Shown here: piece after piece, positions 10,566 through 19,422 of the stretch
Numbering within the stretch: the stretch's first letter is position 1
Layout: each line of letters starts with the position of its first letter
Assembly (NCBI GenBank): GCA_016714565.1
Contig: JADKDM010000021.1
Span: 1 to 64,000 of the forward strand
Direction: 5' to 3'
Length of the DNA: 64,000 nt
Origin: Candidatus Villigracilis propinquus
GTDB lineage: Bacteria; Chloroflexota; Anaerolineae; Anaerolineales; Villigracilaceae
The notes under the pieces: model-generated
The model's database searches: none
The model's input: the letters and a program-made list of their open reading frames with translations, nothing else
What the model was told of the DNA's origin: nothing
Program-made: the position numbers and the translations under genes

Positions 10566-12516
10566 ATGTTGAATAAAAATAAGAACAAAGCAAAGAAAAG
10601 CGGCAAGTCCACACTGACTATTGTTCAGGAAATTCTTGGGGTCATTGGTGGAATTGTCGGTTCGATCATGGTGATCTACGGCTTTATCAAGACCTTTAGG
10701 GATGATGTCAGTGGATTTACTTGGCTATTATTCTTAGGTGGAGCAATCTGGTTGTACGTCATTTGGCAGATGTTCCAAATGCAGAAGGTGTATGCTTATA
10801 TTTTTCTAGCTGTGACTGTTGTTGGGGGAGTCTCTGGGTGGGTAGGATGGCAGGGTCAAGTGCAGGCGAAGGGAGATAAGCTAATCGTCTTAATAGCTGA
10901 ATTCGATGGACCTGAAGAGGTCTATGGCTTACGGAATGAGATCATCGAAAGTCTCAGTAAAGATTTTGGAAATAACGATGATGTGGAGATTCAAACAGTC
11001 AATGAGATTATTACGCCTGAAAGCGATAGCGGCAGTGCTCGTGCGCGGCAGTTAGGGGACAAACATCAAGCCGACGTAGTGATTTGGGGATGGTATCGTC
11101 CAACTGAGAATCCGAATGTAAATATTCATATTGAAAACTTGTCCGCAAAGCAGTTGGAGGTTTACTATCCTTTTGACGAAAGCTCCACATATCAGCCTGA
11201 AACAACCCTGAAGGATCTGGATCGTTTACTTTTCAGCAGGAAGTCGGGAACCAAACCCATTCTTTAATAGGTTTTATTGTGGACTTCCTAAAAATTAAAA
11301 ACCCAGGACTATCCATCCGCGATCATCTTTTTCGATCAATCAATTGAGGCACTTACTACTTCGGAGAATATTTTTCTTCCAAACCTGGCAATAGTTTATC
11401 TTTATCGAGCAATCTCAGAGCTTGCCCTTGGACAGTATGGTAAGGCAATTGATGACTTCACTCAGGCTATCAACCTCGAGCCTGAGAATTTTAATTCGTA
11501 CAACAACAGAGGTTTTGCATATGCCAGCTCGGGACAATATGAGGCTGCCCTAAATGACTACAATAAAGCAATTCAACTTAACCCAAAAGATGCGACAGCT
11601 TATATTAATCGCGGTTTGCTTTACTCTGCTCAAGAACAATTCGAACTGTCGATTAACGACTACGAATATGCAATCAAGCTCAGCCCTCAAGACGCCATCA
11701 GCTACTACAATTTAGGCAATACTTATTCCTATATCCAGCAATACCAACAAGCTATTACTGCATTCACCACGGCTGTTGAAATTAATCCGCGTTACGCGAA
11801 TGCCTTTCATAACCGTGGCGTTGTTTACAAATCTTTGAAGCAATATAACCAGGCTATTGAGGATTTTAATAAAACTATCGCCTTAACCCTCAAGATGCCC
11901 TTGCCTATATTAATCGAGGAAACTCGTATGCTGAATTGAGACAATACGATGAGGCTTTGTCAGACTATACCAAAGCAATTGAAATTAATCCTGGGGATCC
12001 AAATGTATACAATAGCCGAGGCACCATATATGCTGAATTAGAAAAATATGATTTGGCTATTACTGATTATTCCTATTCCATACAGATTGAACCTGATTTG
12101 CCTGTAGCGTATTTCAATCGTGGACTTTCTTATGCATATTTGAAGCAGTATGATCAAGCCATAGCCGATCAAACTAAAGCTATCGACTTGAATCCTAATC
12201 TGGCAGCGGCATACAACGAACGTGGGTTAGCTTATTATCTTTTTAAAGAATACGATGACTCTATAGTTGATTTTACGAAAGCCATACAAATCGATCCGCA
12301 GTTATCTGTAGCCTTCAATAATCGAGGCGCTGCTTATGCGGACTCTAAACAATTTGATAAAGCTATTATTGATTATAGTGAGGCTATTCGGCTCTCCCCA
12401 AATACTGCAATCACATATTTCAGTCGAGGCTTGCTTATCTAGAGCTTGGAAAGTCTATCGAAGCCGAAGCCGATTTTGCCAAATACAAAGAACTCACAGG
12501 GCAGGATGTGCCATGA
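10566..12516 (+). pseudogene. Multi-TM plus TPR protein, frameshifted
   Basis: The ATG at 10566 follows AGAAGG. The first frame (to 11267) begins with a Lys-rich stretch (MLNKNKNKAKKSGK), has three hydrophobic segments at about residues 18-42, 50-66 and 74-96, and then a soluble alpha/beta-like region (LIVLIAEFDGPEEVYGLR, ADVVIWGWYRP). A frameshift near 11230-11300 leads to a long TPR array in one frame (AIIFFDQSIEALT to about 11890), then another shift to 11936-12442, and a last shift giving LELGKSIEAEADFAKYKELT and a stop at 12514-12516. About nine TPR units are visible, many with the NRG.AY...YD.AI.DY pattern. The soluble segment between the membrane part and the TPRs resembles the nucleotide- or ligand-sensing part of other TPR sensors, but I do not recognise a named domain. 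Confidence 0.68.
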
Positions 12517-12551
12517 GACCATCCACGAATAAGTCACGAATAAACAAATGG

Positions 12552-12635
12552 GAATCCCGCTACACGTCCGCGTCCGAGCATGTCGAGCGGCTGACCCCGT
12601 CCCTGCTGGCGAAGGCGTTTAGGGGAGAACTTTAG
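12552..12635 (+). pseudogene. Duplicated hsdS C-terminal fragment, copy 3
   Basis: The frame reads ESRYTSASEHVERLTPSLLA then KAFRGEL and stops at 12633-12635. Its 65-bp core is identical to the parental hsdS. It begins 35 nt after the stop of the TPR gene and carries fewer upstream hsdS codons than copy 2, so the two duplicated tails have different left endpoints. Identity falls away immediately after the core (AGGGGAGAACTT against CGCGGGGAGTTG), although the encoded residues FRGEL are kept. Confidence 0.88.
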
Positions 12636-12656
12636 CCCCCTCTGTCCTTCGGACAT

Positions 12657-12722
12657 CTCCCCCAAATACGACATGAAGATTTTTCATGATCACTTTAATT
12701 TTGGCGGTCGGATTTGGGGGAG
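12657..12722. repeat. Inverted repeat, possible small non-autonomous element
   Basis: Arms CTCCCCCAAATACGAC (12657-12672) and GTCGGATTTGGGGGAG (12707-12722) pair with one mismatch around a 34-nt loop that itself contains the palindrome ATGAA-GATTT-TTCAT. It follows directly after the third hsdS tail. The rest of 12636-12854 holds no convincing gene. Confidence 0.6.
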
Positions 12723-12854
12723 AAAGAGCGTTGAGCCGCAGGCGGGTATGTCCAAGGAGGAGTCCGCTATTGATGAGTTGGTCGTTTCGCGTGAGTTGTA
12801 TGGAGTGTATAACATCCGTTCTTCGATCTGCACATTCAAAGACAAAGGTTGATT

Positions 12855-13355
12855 ATGAAAAATATTTATTACTCTCGATTACTTAATGCTGGCATCCTTC
12901 TTGTCATACTGTTCACATCAAGTTGCACATTAAAAGGGCAAGTGTCCTATCAGCAGCCTGTCGTTCCACTGGTTATCAGCATCGATACCAATGGCGAAAT
13001 CTCTTTAGAGGTTGAAGGTGAGGTTTCACTGCCCACTCCACTGGGAACTTTTTCCGCAGGGGTGGTGCTTGACCCTGTTGAAAAATTCAATGCGCAAAAT
13101 GTATTAACCATTCGCGTGGATGATCGATCAGATTATTTTTATGATTTAAACGGCAACGATTTCGATGTGAGATTTGATTCAGGGTATTATGAAAAAGTGC
13201 ATATTCAAAAGATAGGAATGAACATCATTCTTGAGGTTAAAAGAAAAGAAGAATATCAATCTCAATGGTTTGACTTTAATAGCGACACAGAAGCTTCAAG
13301 CGCACCGCCTCAAAATATTAGTTTCCCCAACCCAATTGTAGAAATTAAGGTTTAG
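12855..13355 (+). CDS. Predicted lipoprotein of unknown function
   Basis: The ATG at 12855 is preferred because AAAGG lies 7 nt upstream; an in-frame TTG at 12849 is less likely. A signal peptide (SRLLNAGILLVILFTSSC) ends in a lipobox-like TSSC, so the mature protein should be anchored to the membrane outer face by Cys. The remainder is beta-rich (GEISLEVEGEVSLPTPLGTF, NAQNVLTIRVDDRSD) with no motif I recognise. The stop at 13353 is followed at once, in another frame, by a coding stretch without a start codon. The two might have been one gene separated by an indel, but nothing proves it. Confidence 0.6.
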   Translation: MKNIYYSRLLNAGILLVILFTSSCTLKGQVSYQQPVVPLVISIDTNGEISLEVEGEVSLPTPLGTFSAGVVLDPVEKFNAQNVLTIRVDDRSDYFYDLNGNDFDVRFDSGYYEKVHIQKIGMNIILEVKRKEEYQSQWFDFNSDTEASSAPPQNISFPNPIVEIKV

Positions 13356-13969
13356 AAGATGCATCTTTAGGAGCAATAAACCTGAAGTCAGGAATCGTTC
13401 TTGCTGGCGGTCAGCCGGTGGGCAATGAATATGTTTTTATCCAAAATGCCGAAAAGGATATTGTTGGCATTTGGTCTGCTTATCTGGCTGGTTCGATTGG
13501 ATATAACCCAGGAGAAGGAAATGGGACATTCGAAGCGGAGCGGGATCCCGGCACATATTTACTGTGGCTGGATCAGATAAAAGGGAATTGGGGAATCGTA
13601 GGAAAGGTAGATGGCTGGGAAAGACAGGTTGTTCCCTTTGAAGTATATCCGGGAAAAATTACCGAAGTTACATTAAACCTGTCTGTACTTGAAGTGGGAC
13701 TAACGTCAAATGGAAGCGCTGTAACCGATGGTTTCTTAAACTTATATCTTCCCTCTGTGGACGCAGCTGGCAATTCAGCACTGGGAGAAGAAGTCGCTTA
13801 TTCTTATCCGGACAACCGTGGGTATGCAAGCCTGGTCGTGGCTGCGGGAGATTATCTGTTGCAATGGTTTGCCCCAGGTCAGTGCCAGTACTTTGATGTA
13901 TCAATTCCTATTGGGCAAACTGTAAAAATGACCTTTGATATAAACAATCCAGGTGATTGTCGGAATTAG
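13349..13969 (+). pseudogene. Beta-rich fragment lacking a start, possibly 3' part of the preceding gene
   Basis: An open frame runs from just after a TAA at 13346-13348 to a TAG at 13967-13969. It reads LEDASLGAINLKSGIVLAGG and continues through YVFIQNAEKDIVGIWSA and PGTYLLWLDQIKGNWGIVGK to two carboxypeptidase-regulatory-like segments (VYPGKITEVTLNLS; AGDYLLQWFAPGQCQYFDV). There is no ATG near the front; GTG 13418 would remove conserved-looking residues. The overlap with the lipoprotein end and the change of frame suggest a broken fusion, or a gene that lost its 5' end. Confidence 0.5.
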
Positions 13970-13986
13970 AATAAATTGAGGATGAG

Positions 13987-15317
13987 ATGCACATCAAAAT
14001 ATCAAACCCCTTCGACAATATTATTATCTTATTATTGATTCTTGTAATGATCTCAGGCTGTGCAGGCAACAGCAATGATAATTCCGCCGATAACTCCACA
14101 ATTATTACCGCCATGGACCAGGCAGCCGAAAACATGTTCCCAATCTTATCTTGAGGCAGATTGGTGCAATACCAACGAGAACAGATGTGAAATCACAGAT
14201 GTAGCATTGTCACCTCAGGGGGACCTAGTAGCCATTTCCACTATTTCTACATATGATGCCTCTCAAGGGCCCAAAATTATTATCTGGAATATAAAAAACA
14301 ATAAGATAGAAAAAGTCCTGGAACAGCTAAACATTATTTACTATTCCCTTGAATGGTCAAACGATGGAAGTTTTTTGTATGCGGGCGGGGGCTGTAGCAG
14401 TTCCCCTGGCGGCTTAAATGAGTACGCTTGTGAATACGAAGAAAATTCAAGCTACGAGACCTTCACAATATGGGAATCTAAATCTTGGACAAGATATTAT
14501 GGAATGAGAGCAAATGATTTCCTCGATAAAACGGAAATGAAATTTATTATATTCACAGCATAAAAAATTCAAAACTATCTCCGAACGGAAGGTATCTGGC
14601 GATACAAATGATCCATTCTATTCTTGTATTTGATGTTAACTCGCAGGCACTAATTAGTCATATCGTCACACAGAAAGGGATGATGACAGCATTTTACTTA
14701 TGAATTGGTCTCCAACTTGGTGAATATATTTTGTCCGGCGATACTGGTGGTGATATTCTTTTCTGGGTTGCTAAAACTGGCAACAAAGTGGGAGAGTTGA
14801 ACGAATCTTACGGTCTGGGATTTGCTTTATGGTCTCCTGATAGTAAACAACTAGCATCCGGCAGCTTAAGTCAGGGAGCTGAAACTGACTTTCATAGCTG
14901 GAATATGGATACGGGAGCACTGAATTGGAACCTGCCTTATGTCAGTCCGACCGATGCAAGTTGGTCCCAAACGGAAATCTGGTCGCAATTGGACAGAACT
15001 CAAGCCGAATACTTGTTGCAGGATCAAAACAGGTAATACAGTCCTTCAACAAGATCTTGCAGATCAAACCAGCTGATGATGATGCTTATGTACTCTGGTC
15101 GCCAAATGGAACACGCCTAGCCGCATATGGTGATCACTTTGGCAAGATTTGGGATACAAATAATTGGGAATTACTTCAAGATAACGATGTGGTTTATGAA
15201 GGTTTGCGTGGAATAGAATGGGCTTCTAGTAGTGATTTCTATCTCACTTGGAGTGCATATGGAAGCAACGAGGATGATTTTCAACTCCCACATGTTGATA
15301 TTTGGAATGGGCATTAG
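13987..15317 (+). pseudogene. WD40-like propeller lipoprotein, multiply frameshifted
   Basis: The ATG at 13987 opens a 55-codon frame with a signal peptide and lipobox (LLLILVMISGCAGN), ending at a TGA near 14152. Propeller blades follow in shifting frames: CEITDVALSPQGDLVAI and WNIKNNKIEKVLEQL (frame to 14563), LSPNGRYLAIQMIHSILVFD (about 14578-14640), GEYILSGDTGGDILFW...LWSPDSKQLASGS (14720-15036) and WSPNGTRLAAYGDHFGKIWD (to 15317). The S-P-(D/N)-G-x-x-L/I-A signature marks WD40/TolB-type blades. At least four frame changes separate them. It was probably a surface-anchored binding or scaffold protein; no partner can be named. Confidence 0.72.
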
Positions 15318-15367
15318 AGAGACAAGAGAGAGTTGAGCGATTTTCCTAGTCCAAGGAGTAACTTGCA

Positions 15368-16300
15368 ATGGTGAAAAGAATACACACAATAAAAGGTCCC
15401 ATCGAGATTGACGCGCTGGATTTTATACTTCCCCACGAACATCTCTTTACCGACCTGCGAGGCCCCCTGGTTGCTGATTATGCCCGGGGCGAACCGGCTG
15501 CGGTAATAAAGGTAGTGGAGCCTTATCTGGCTGAAGCCTCTGCGGCCGGCATCACCGCGCTGGTAGAGTGTTCGACAGTGGGTGTGGGGCGGAACCTCTC
15601 GGTATTGCGAGGCCTGGCAGAGGTTACACCCATTCACATTATTGCGCCGACCGGAGTATATCGAGACGCCTACATTCCGGAAACCCTGCGTGAAATCAGT
15701 GAGCAGGACCTGGCTGAACTCTGGACAACAGAACTGACAGAAGGCATCGAAGGGACTTCCATTCGAGCAGGTTTCATCAAGCTGGCGATGAGTGATGATG
15801 GACCTACGGCGCTGGAGATTCGAAACCTCAGAGCAGCGGCCATGGCAAGTCAAAATACAGGCGCAGTGATCGCCAGCCATACGATCGGGGGAAAAATTGC
15901 CAGGAAGGAAATGGATGTTTTAGAGGAAGTAGGCCTGGACCTGCATCGTTTCATCTGGATCCATGCCCAAACGGAACCAGACATTTCGATCCTGAAAGAT
16001 GCCGCGCGCCGTGGCGCATACGTGGAGCTCGACTCAGTGGGAGCGCCTCATCAGTCACAGGCAGAATTGCTCGAGACCGTCCTTGCACTCATAGAAGCCG
16101 GCTTTGCAAGTCAGCTTTTACTCTCCCACGATGCAGGCTGGTACAACCCCGAGCGCGCTGATGGGTTACCAAATGAGGGGTATCGAGGCTACACAGCGCT
16201 GACAAAGGATTTCATCCCTGCATTGTTGCAGCGCGGGATCACAGAAGAACAGATACGCCTCATTACCGTGGATTGCCCGGCGAACGCCTTCGCTTTCTAG
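15368..16300 (+). CDS. Phosphotriesterase-family metal-dependent hydrolase
   Basis: A 310-residue amidohydrolase-superfamily protein of the phosphotriesterase (PTE/PHP) family. AAGGAG lies 9 nt before the ATG. The full set of binuclear metal ligands is visible: HEH at residues 23-25, the bridging Lys in GFIKLAMSD, His in ASHTIGG, His in IHAQTE and Asp in LSHDAG. This predicts an active zinc-type hydrolase. Substrates in the family range from lactones to phosphotriesters and cannot be set from sequence; lactonase-type activity is the more usual native role. It is intact although genes on both sides are broken, and it has no obvious operon partner. Confidence 0.88.
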   Translation: MVKRIHTIKGPIEIDALDFILPHEHLFTDLRGPLVADYARGEPAAVIKVVEPYLAEASAAGITALVECSTVGVGRNLSVLRGLAEVTPIHIIAPTGVYRDAYIPETLREISEQDLAELWTTELTEGIEGTSIRAGFIKLAMSDDGPTALEIRNLRAAAMASQNTGAVIASHTIGGKIARKEMDVLEEVGLDLHRFIWIHAQTEPDISILKDAARRGAYVELDSVGAPHQSQAELLETVLALIEAGFASQLLLSHDAGWYNPERADGLPNEGYRGYTALTKDFIPALLQRGITEEQIRLITVDCPANAFAF

Positions 16301-16576
16301 CCAATCAACTTTTATAATGAGTAATAATGATTTCCGCTTATCTCGATAGCGTCCAAGCGCGGCTGGCGTCCCACAAGGGGATGATATCGCTGCGGGAGTT
16401 TTCTGTCCGATGTGATTTGGTCAACGCTTATTGATAGGAGCAAATAGCCTCCCCTTTAGGGGAGGTTGGAGGGGTTGGGTTGGAGGGGTTGCACTACAGC
16501 CCGCAACGATAGGCCGAGTCCGCGTGGCGAAGAGCCGACGATAATCCATGAGTAAAAGAATTGGAGGATGTTGGAT
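16301..16576. other. Intergenic region with a short ORF remnant and G-rich repeat
   Basis: A 35-codon ORF (16327-16434, MISAYLDSVQARLASHKGMI then a short tail) looks like the front of a longer protein cut off, but no family is recognised. At about 16450-16490 there is a run of TTGGAGGGGTTG direct repeats preceded by the small inverted repeat CCTCCCCTTTAGGGGAGG. No tRNA or terminator is convincing. Confidence 0.4.
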
Positions 16577-17756
16577 ATGAGAAAACTTGGAGCGATCATT
16601 GTAGTTGTCTATTTGGCGGCATGTTCCAGCGGGGGAGCAGGTACGCCAACCAGCACGGCTGACATCCCACAGGCATCAACGCCGATCTCAACACAGACGA
16701 GCATTCCTTCCACTGACACTCCAACTCTTGCACCCACAGACACACCTACACCTGCACCAACCGCCATTGGGGGTGGTGCGGGAAAAATCGCCTTTACATC
16801 CGAGTGGAACGGCTCCTCGGAAATTTATGTAGTCAACGCCGATGGCAGCGGACTGAGTCCACTGGCGAGCGAGATCGCTCCAAAATTCAACCCAGCCTGG
16901 TCACCGGATGGCAGCAAGATCGCCTTCGGAACAAGCGATGGTGACACCGCCAGCATCTACATTATGAATGCGGATGGTTCCAGTCCCGTCAAATTAATTG
17001 ATACAACCGAGATCAGTGTCTATGACCCGGCGAATATGGATCTGCGGTTTAATGTGAGGTGTTGTTCTACAACCTGGTCACCGGATGGCAGCAAGATCCG
17101 ATTTCGGATCACTCATTATATTGGCTGCTGTGCGCAGCACGGTAATAACTACGTGATCAATGCCGATGGCAGTAACTTGATCCACATCACCGGGTACGAA
17201 AGCTTCACCGACCCGTCCTGGTCTCCAGACAGCCAAAGGATCGTCTTTGAGGGAAATTGCCGTGATGAGGCTATCTGCGTGATGGACGCAGACGGTACAA
17301 ACCTCACCAAGCTCATACAGAAAAATAAAGCAGCGGGGCCCATCTGGTCATCAGATGGGAAAAAAATAGCATTTACCACGGGATGGGGCGGCCACAGCGA
17401 GATCTATGTGATGAATGCCGATGGCACCGAGCTCACGAGGGTCTCCTACACGGTCAGCCCGTGGGATCAAAACCCGGTCTGGTCCCCGGACAGTCAGAAA
17501 ATCGCGTTTCTCTCGTATCGCGATGGCAACTATGAAATCTATACCGTGAATGCCGATGGCAGCGATCTGGTCAACCTCACGAACAGTGCTGACGGATGAG
17601 GGTGAACAGATTTGGTCACCGGATGGTACGAAAATAGCGTTTGTATCGAGCCGCGATGAAAACTCAGGAATTTTTATGATTGATATAGATGGCACTAACT
17701 TGATCAGATTAACAAATAGGAATGCTATCTATTATTCCCTCACCTGGTCGCCATGA
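16577..17756 (+). pseudogene. TolB-like beta-propeller lipoprotein with one frameshift
   Basis: ATG 16577 is chosen over ATG 16568 because GGAGG (16563-16567) abuts the latter but lies 9 nt before the former. A signal peptide ends in the lipobox YLAAC, followed by a Thr/Pro-rich linker (TPTLAPTDTPTPAPT). At least six TolB/PD40 blades follow, with the paired signatures WSPDGSKIAF and IYIMNADGS or EIYVMNADGT. The frame ends at a TGA in 17597-17599, and the last blade (IWSPDGTKIAFVSSRDENSG, ending LTWSP at 17756) lies in another frame, so one indel near 17590 splits the gene. The first 343 codons alone might still give a folded but incomplete propeller. Confidence 0.82.
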
Positions 17757-17887
17757 TCCTGCTCCTGTTCTTCCTAGTCTACTGGATCTGGACATCTTTT
17801 GTGTCCACTTTATTAGGGCAAGATCAACGCGCCTCAAAAAACAGGTAGAATACGTTCAAATCCCCTTAATTACAGGAGCCACTCCAC

Positions 17888-18382
17888 ATGATCTTATATC
17901 TCACCATTCCGCTTGGGCTATTCATACTCATCAAGACCTTCCTCGAAATTAAAAAAGGAAAAGCCTCACAACAGTGGAAGACCATCGAAGGCATCGTCAC
18001 TCACGCAGGAATTATGGGGTTGAAAAGTTCGTCCAAGGGGACAAGCTCCACCAGTCAACACGCCTATTTTCAATATGAATACAATATAGACGGGGAAAAG
18101 ATCCTCGGTGCGCGTATCTTCTTCGGCGATTTCTTGCTTACCATGCTGCAGATCCGCAAGCCAGCCATGCAGGCAGTGCTGGAATATACCCCCGAGCAAA
18201 CCGTCACGGTTTATTACAATCCGTCCAAGCCGGCCGAGTCCGTTTTACAGCCGGGCGTTCGCCAGGTGGTGTATTGGGGCTATGCCGTGGGCGTTGGCAT
18301 CCTTGTTGCCGGGTTCATCTATGCCTTCATTGCCGGGGCGCAACAAGCGGATCTGTACGCAGTATCCCTCCTTCTGTCGTAG
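17888..18382 (+). CDS. DUF3592-type membrane protein
   Basis: A 164-residue protein with an N-terminal hydrophobic helix (ILYLTIPLGLFILIKTFL), a soluble beta-rich middle (WKTIEGIVTH..., YFQYEYNIDGEKILGARIFF, VTVYYNPSKPAESVLQPG) and a C-terminal helix (YWGYAVGVGILVAGFIYAFI). The 'W...G.V' opening, the 'Y.Y.v.G....g' strand and 'V.VyYnP..P..svL.pG' are the signature of DUF3592 proteins, whose function is unknown. AGGAG lies about 11 nt before the start. It appears monocistronic and undamaged. Confidence 0.75.
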   Translation: MILYLTIPLGLFILIKTFLEIKKGKASQQWKTIEGIVTHAGIMGLKSSSKGTSSTSQHAYFQYEYNIDGEKILGARIFFGDFLLTMLQIRKPAMQAVLEYTPEQTVTVYYNPSKPAESVLQPGVRQVVYWGYAVGVGILVAGFIYAFIAGAQQADLYAVSLLLS

Positions 18383-18550
18383 CAGCATGTGAAAACACGT
18401 CTAATGGGTATACTTTCAAAAACGGAAGAGGAATTGCGCCGAAGTCGGACGCTGTTACCACCCCACTACGGGGATGACATCCGTGCTGGATAGGGATATT
18501 AAGAGAGTTGCAGATAAAAGATAAGGGAAAGAAATAAGAGGAGAAATATT

Positions 18551-19171
18551 ATGAATGACGACAATGACTCTAAACTGGTCGAAGTATTATCCAAACATTA
18601 CAGCGAAACGTTTGATCAACTCAAGGAAGTGGTAGCAAGACGCGACCGTCTATTCCTGTATATTCTGTTTGTGATCTTCATCCTCCTGTTGTACATGAGC
18701 AGCCCAACCGTGATGAGTGATTGGGTAAACTCTTTTTTTAGCAGTCAGGTGGCAGGCAGTACCGGCACAACAATGCAGCCGCTGATCGACGTATCCGTTA
18801 TCGGTGTTGTCCTATTGCTGGGACTCTTAAGTTTTTCGCACACCTATTTCCAAACCGTTCTGCATGTAGAGCGGCAATATGATTACGTCTATCAGCTTGA
18901 GGGGCAGTTAAGTAGTTACTTCAACGACAAAGCCTTCATACGTGAAGGCAAACATTACCGCAAGTCCAGGCGCAAGTTTTCCTCCTGGACCAAGATCATC
19001 TTCTGGTATCTCTTCCCGTTCCTGTACCTTTTATTTATCGTCTTCTGGCTATGGTTCCTGTTCACTACGTCACAGACTTCAATGGGCTACAAGATCATTG
19101 ACTTGTTAATTACATTGAGCATTCTTGTTTCCATGTGGTTCTATTTGCTTGCAATCATTAAAAAGAAATAA
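18551..19171 (+). CDS. Four-helix membrane protein of unknown function
   Basis: A 206-residue protein with strong AGGAG at 18538-18542. A charged N-terminal helix (KLVEVLSKHYSETFDQLKEV) precedes TM1 (LFLYILFVIFILLLYM), TM2 (IDVSVIGVVLLLGLLSFSH), TM3 (IIFWYLFPFLYLLFIVFWLWFL) and TM4 (IDLLITLSILVSMWFYLLAI). A basic patch (GKHYRKSRRKFSSW) lies between TM2 and TM3 and should face the cytoplasm. The N-terminal amphipathic helix plus paired TMs recalls small effector or sensor membrane proteins, but no family is recognised. Flanking intergenic stretches hold nothing convincing. Confidence 0.65.
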   Translation: MNDDNDSKLVEVLSKHYSETFDQLKEVVARRDRLFLYILFVIFILLLYMSSPTVMSDWVNSFFSSQVAGSTGTTMQPLIDVSVIGVVLLLGLLSFSHTYFQTVLHVERQYDYVYQLEGQLSSYFNDKAFIREGKHYRKSRRKFSSWTKIIFWYLFPFLYLLFIVFWLWFLFTTSQTSMGYKIIDLLITLSILVSMWFYLLAIIKKK

Positions 19172-19422
19172 CCTGACAGATACCACGGAACGACTTCCGG
19201 CCCGAATCTCTGTCTGTTCATGGGTCTGGTCGGATCGAGTCACGATGAAACCCGTCAGGTCTGGAGTTGGTGAAACGCGGCTGGCATCCCACGAATTTAT
19301 AAAAATGTGAGTAATGACATATAGAGAGTAGGGTGTGAATCCACTATACTGTTGGTGGACAGTATTACTTTGTCACTTACCTGGATGGTAAAAAATCATC
19401 GTCACATTTGGAGATGAGACAT

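Noticed and set aside
12686..12886. A 66-codon plus-strand ORF after the third hsdS tail
   Set aside because: It runs through the inverted repeat and the ribosome site of the next gene, and its composition is not protein-like.
16568..16576. ATG 16568 as the start of the TolB-like lipoprotein
   Set aside because: The GGAGG sequence abuts it with no spacing, whereas it stands 9 nt before ATG 16577, which also gives the better signal peptide.
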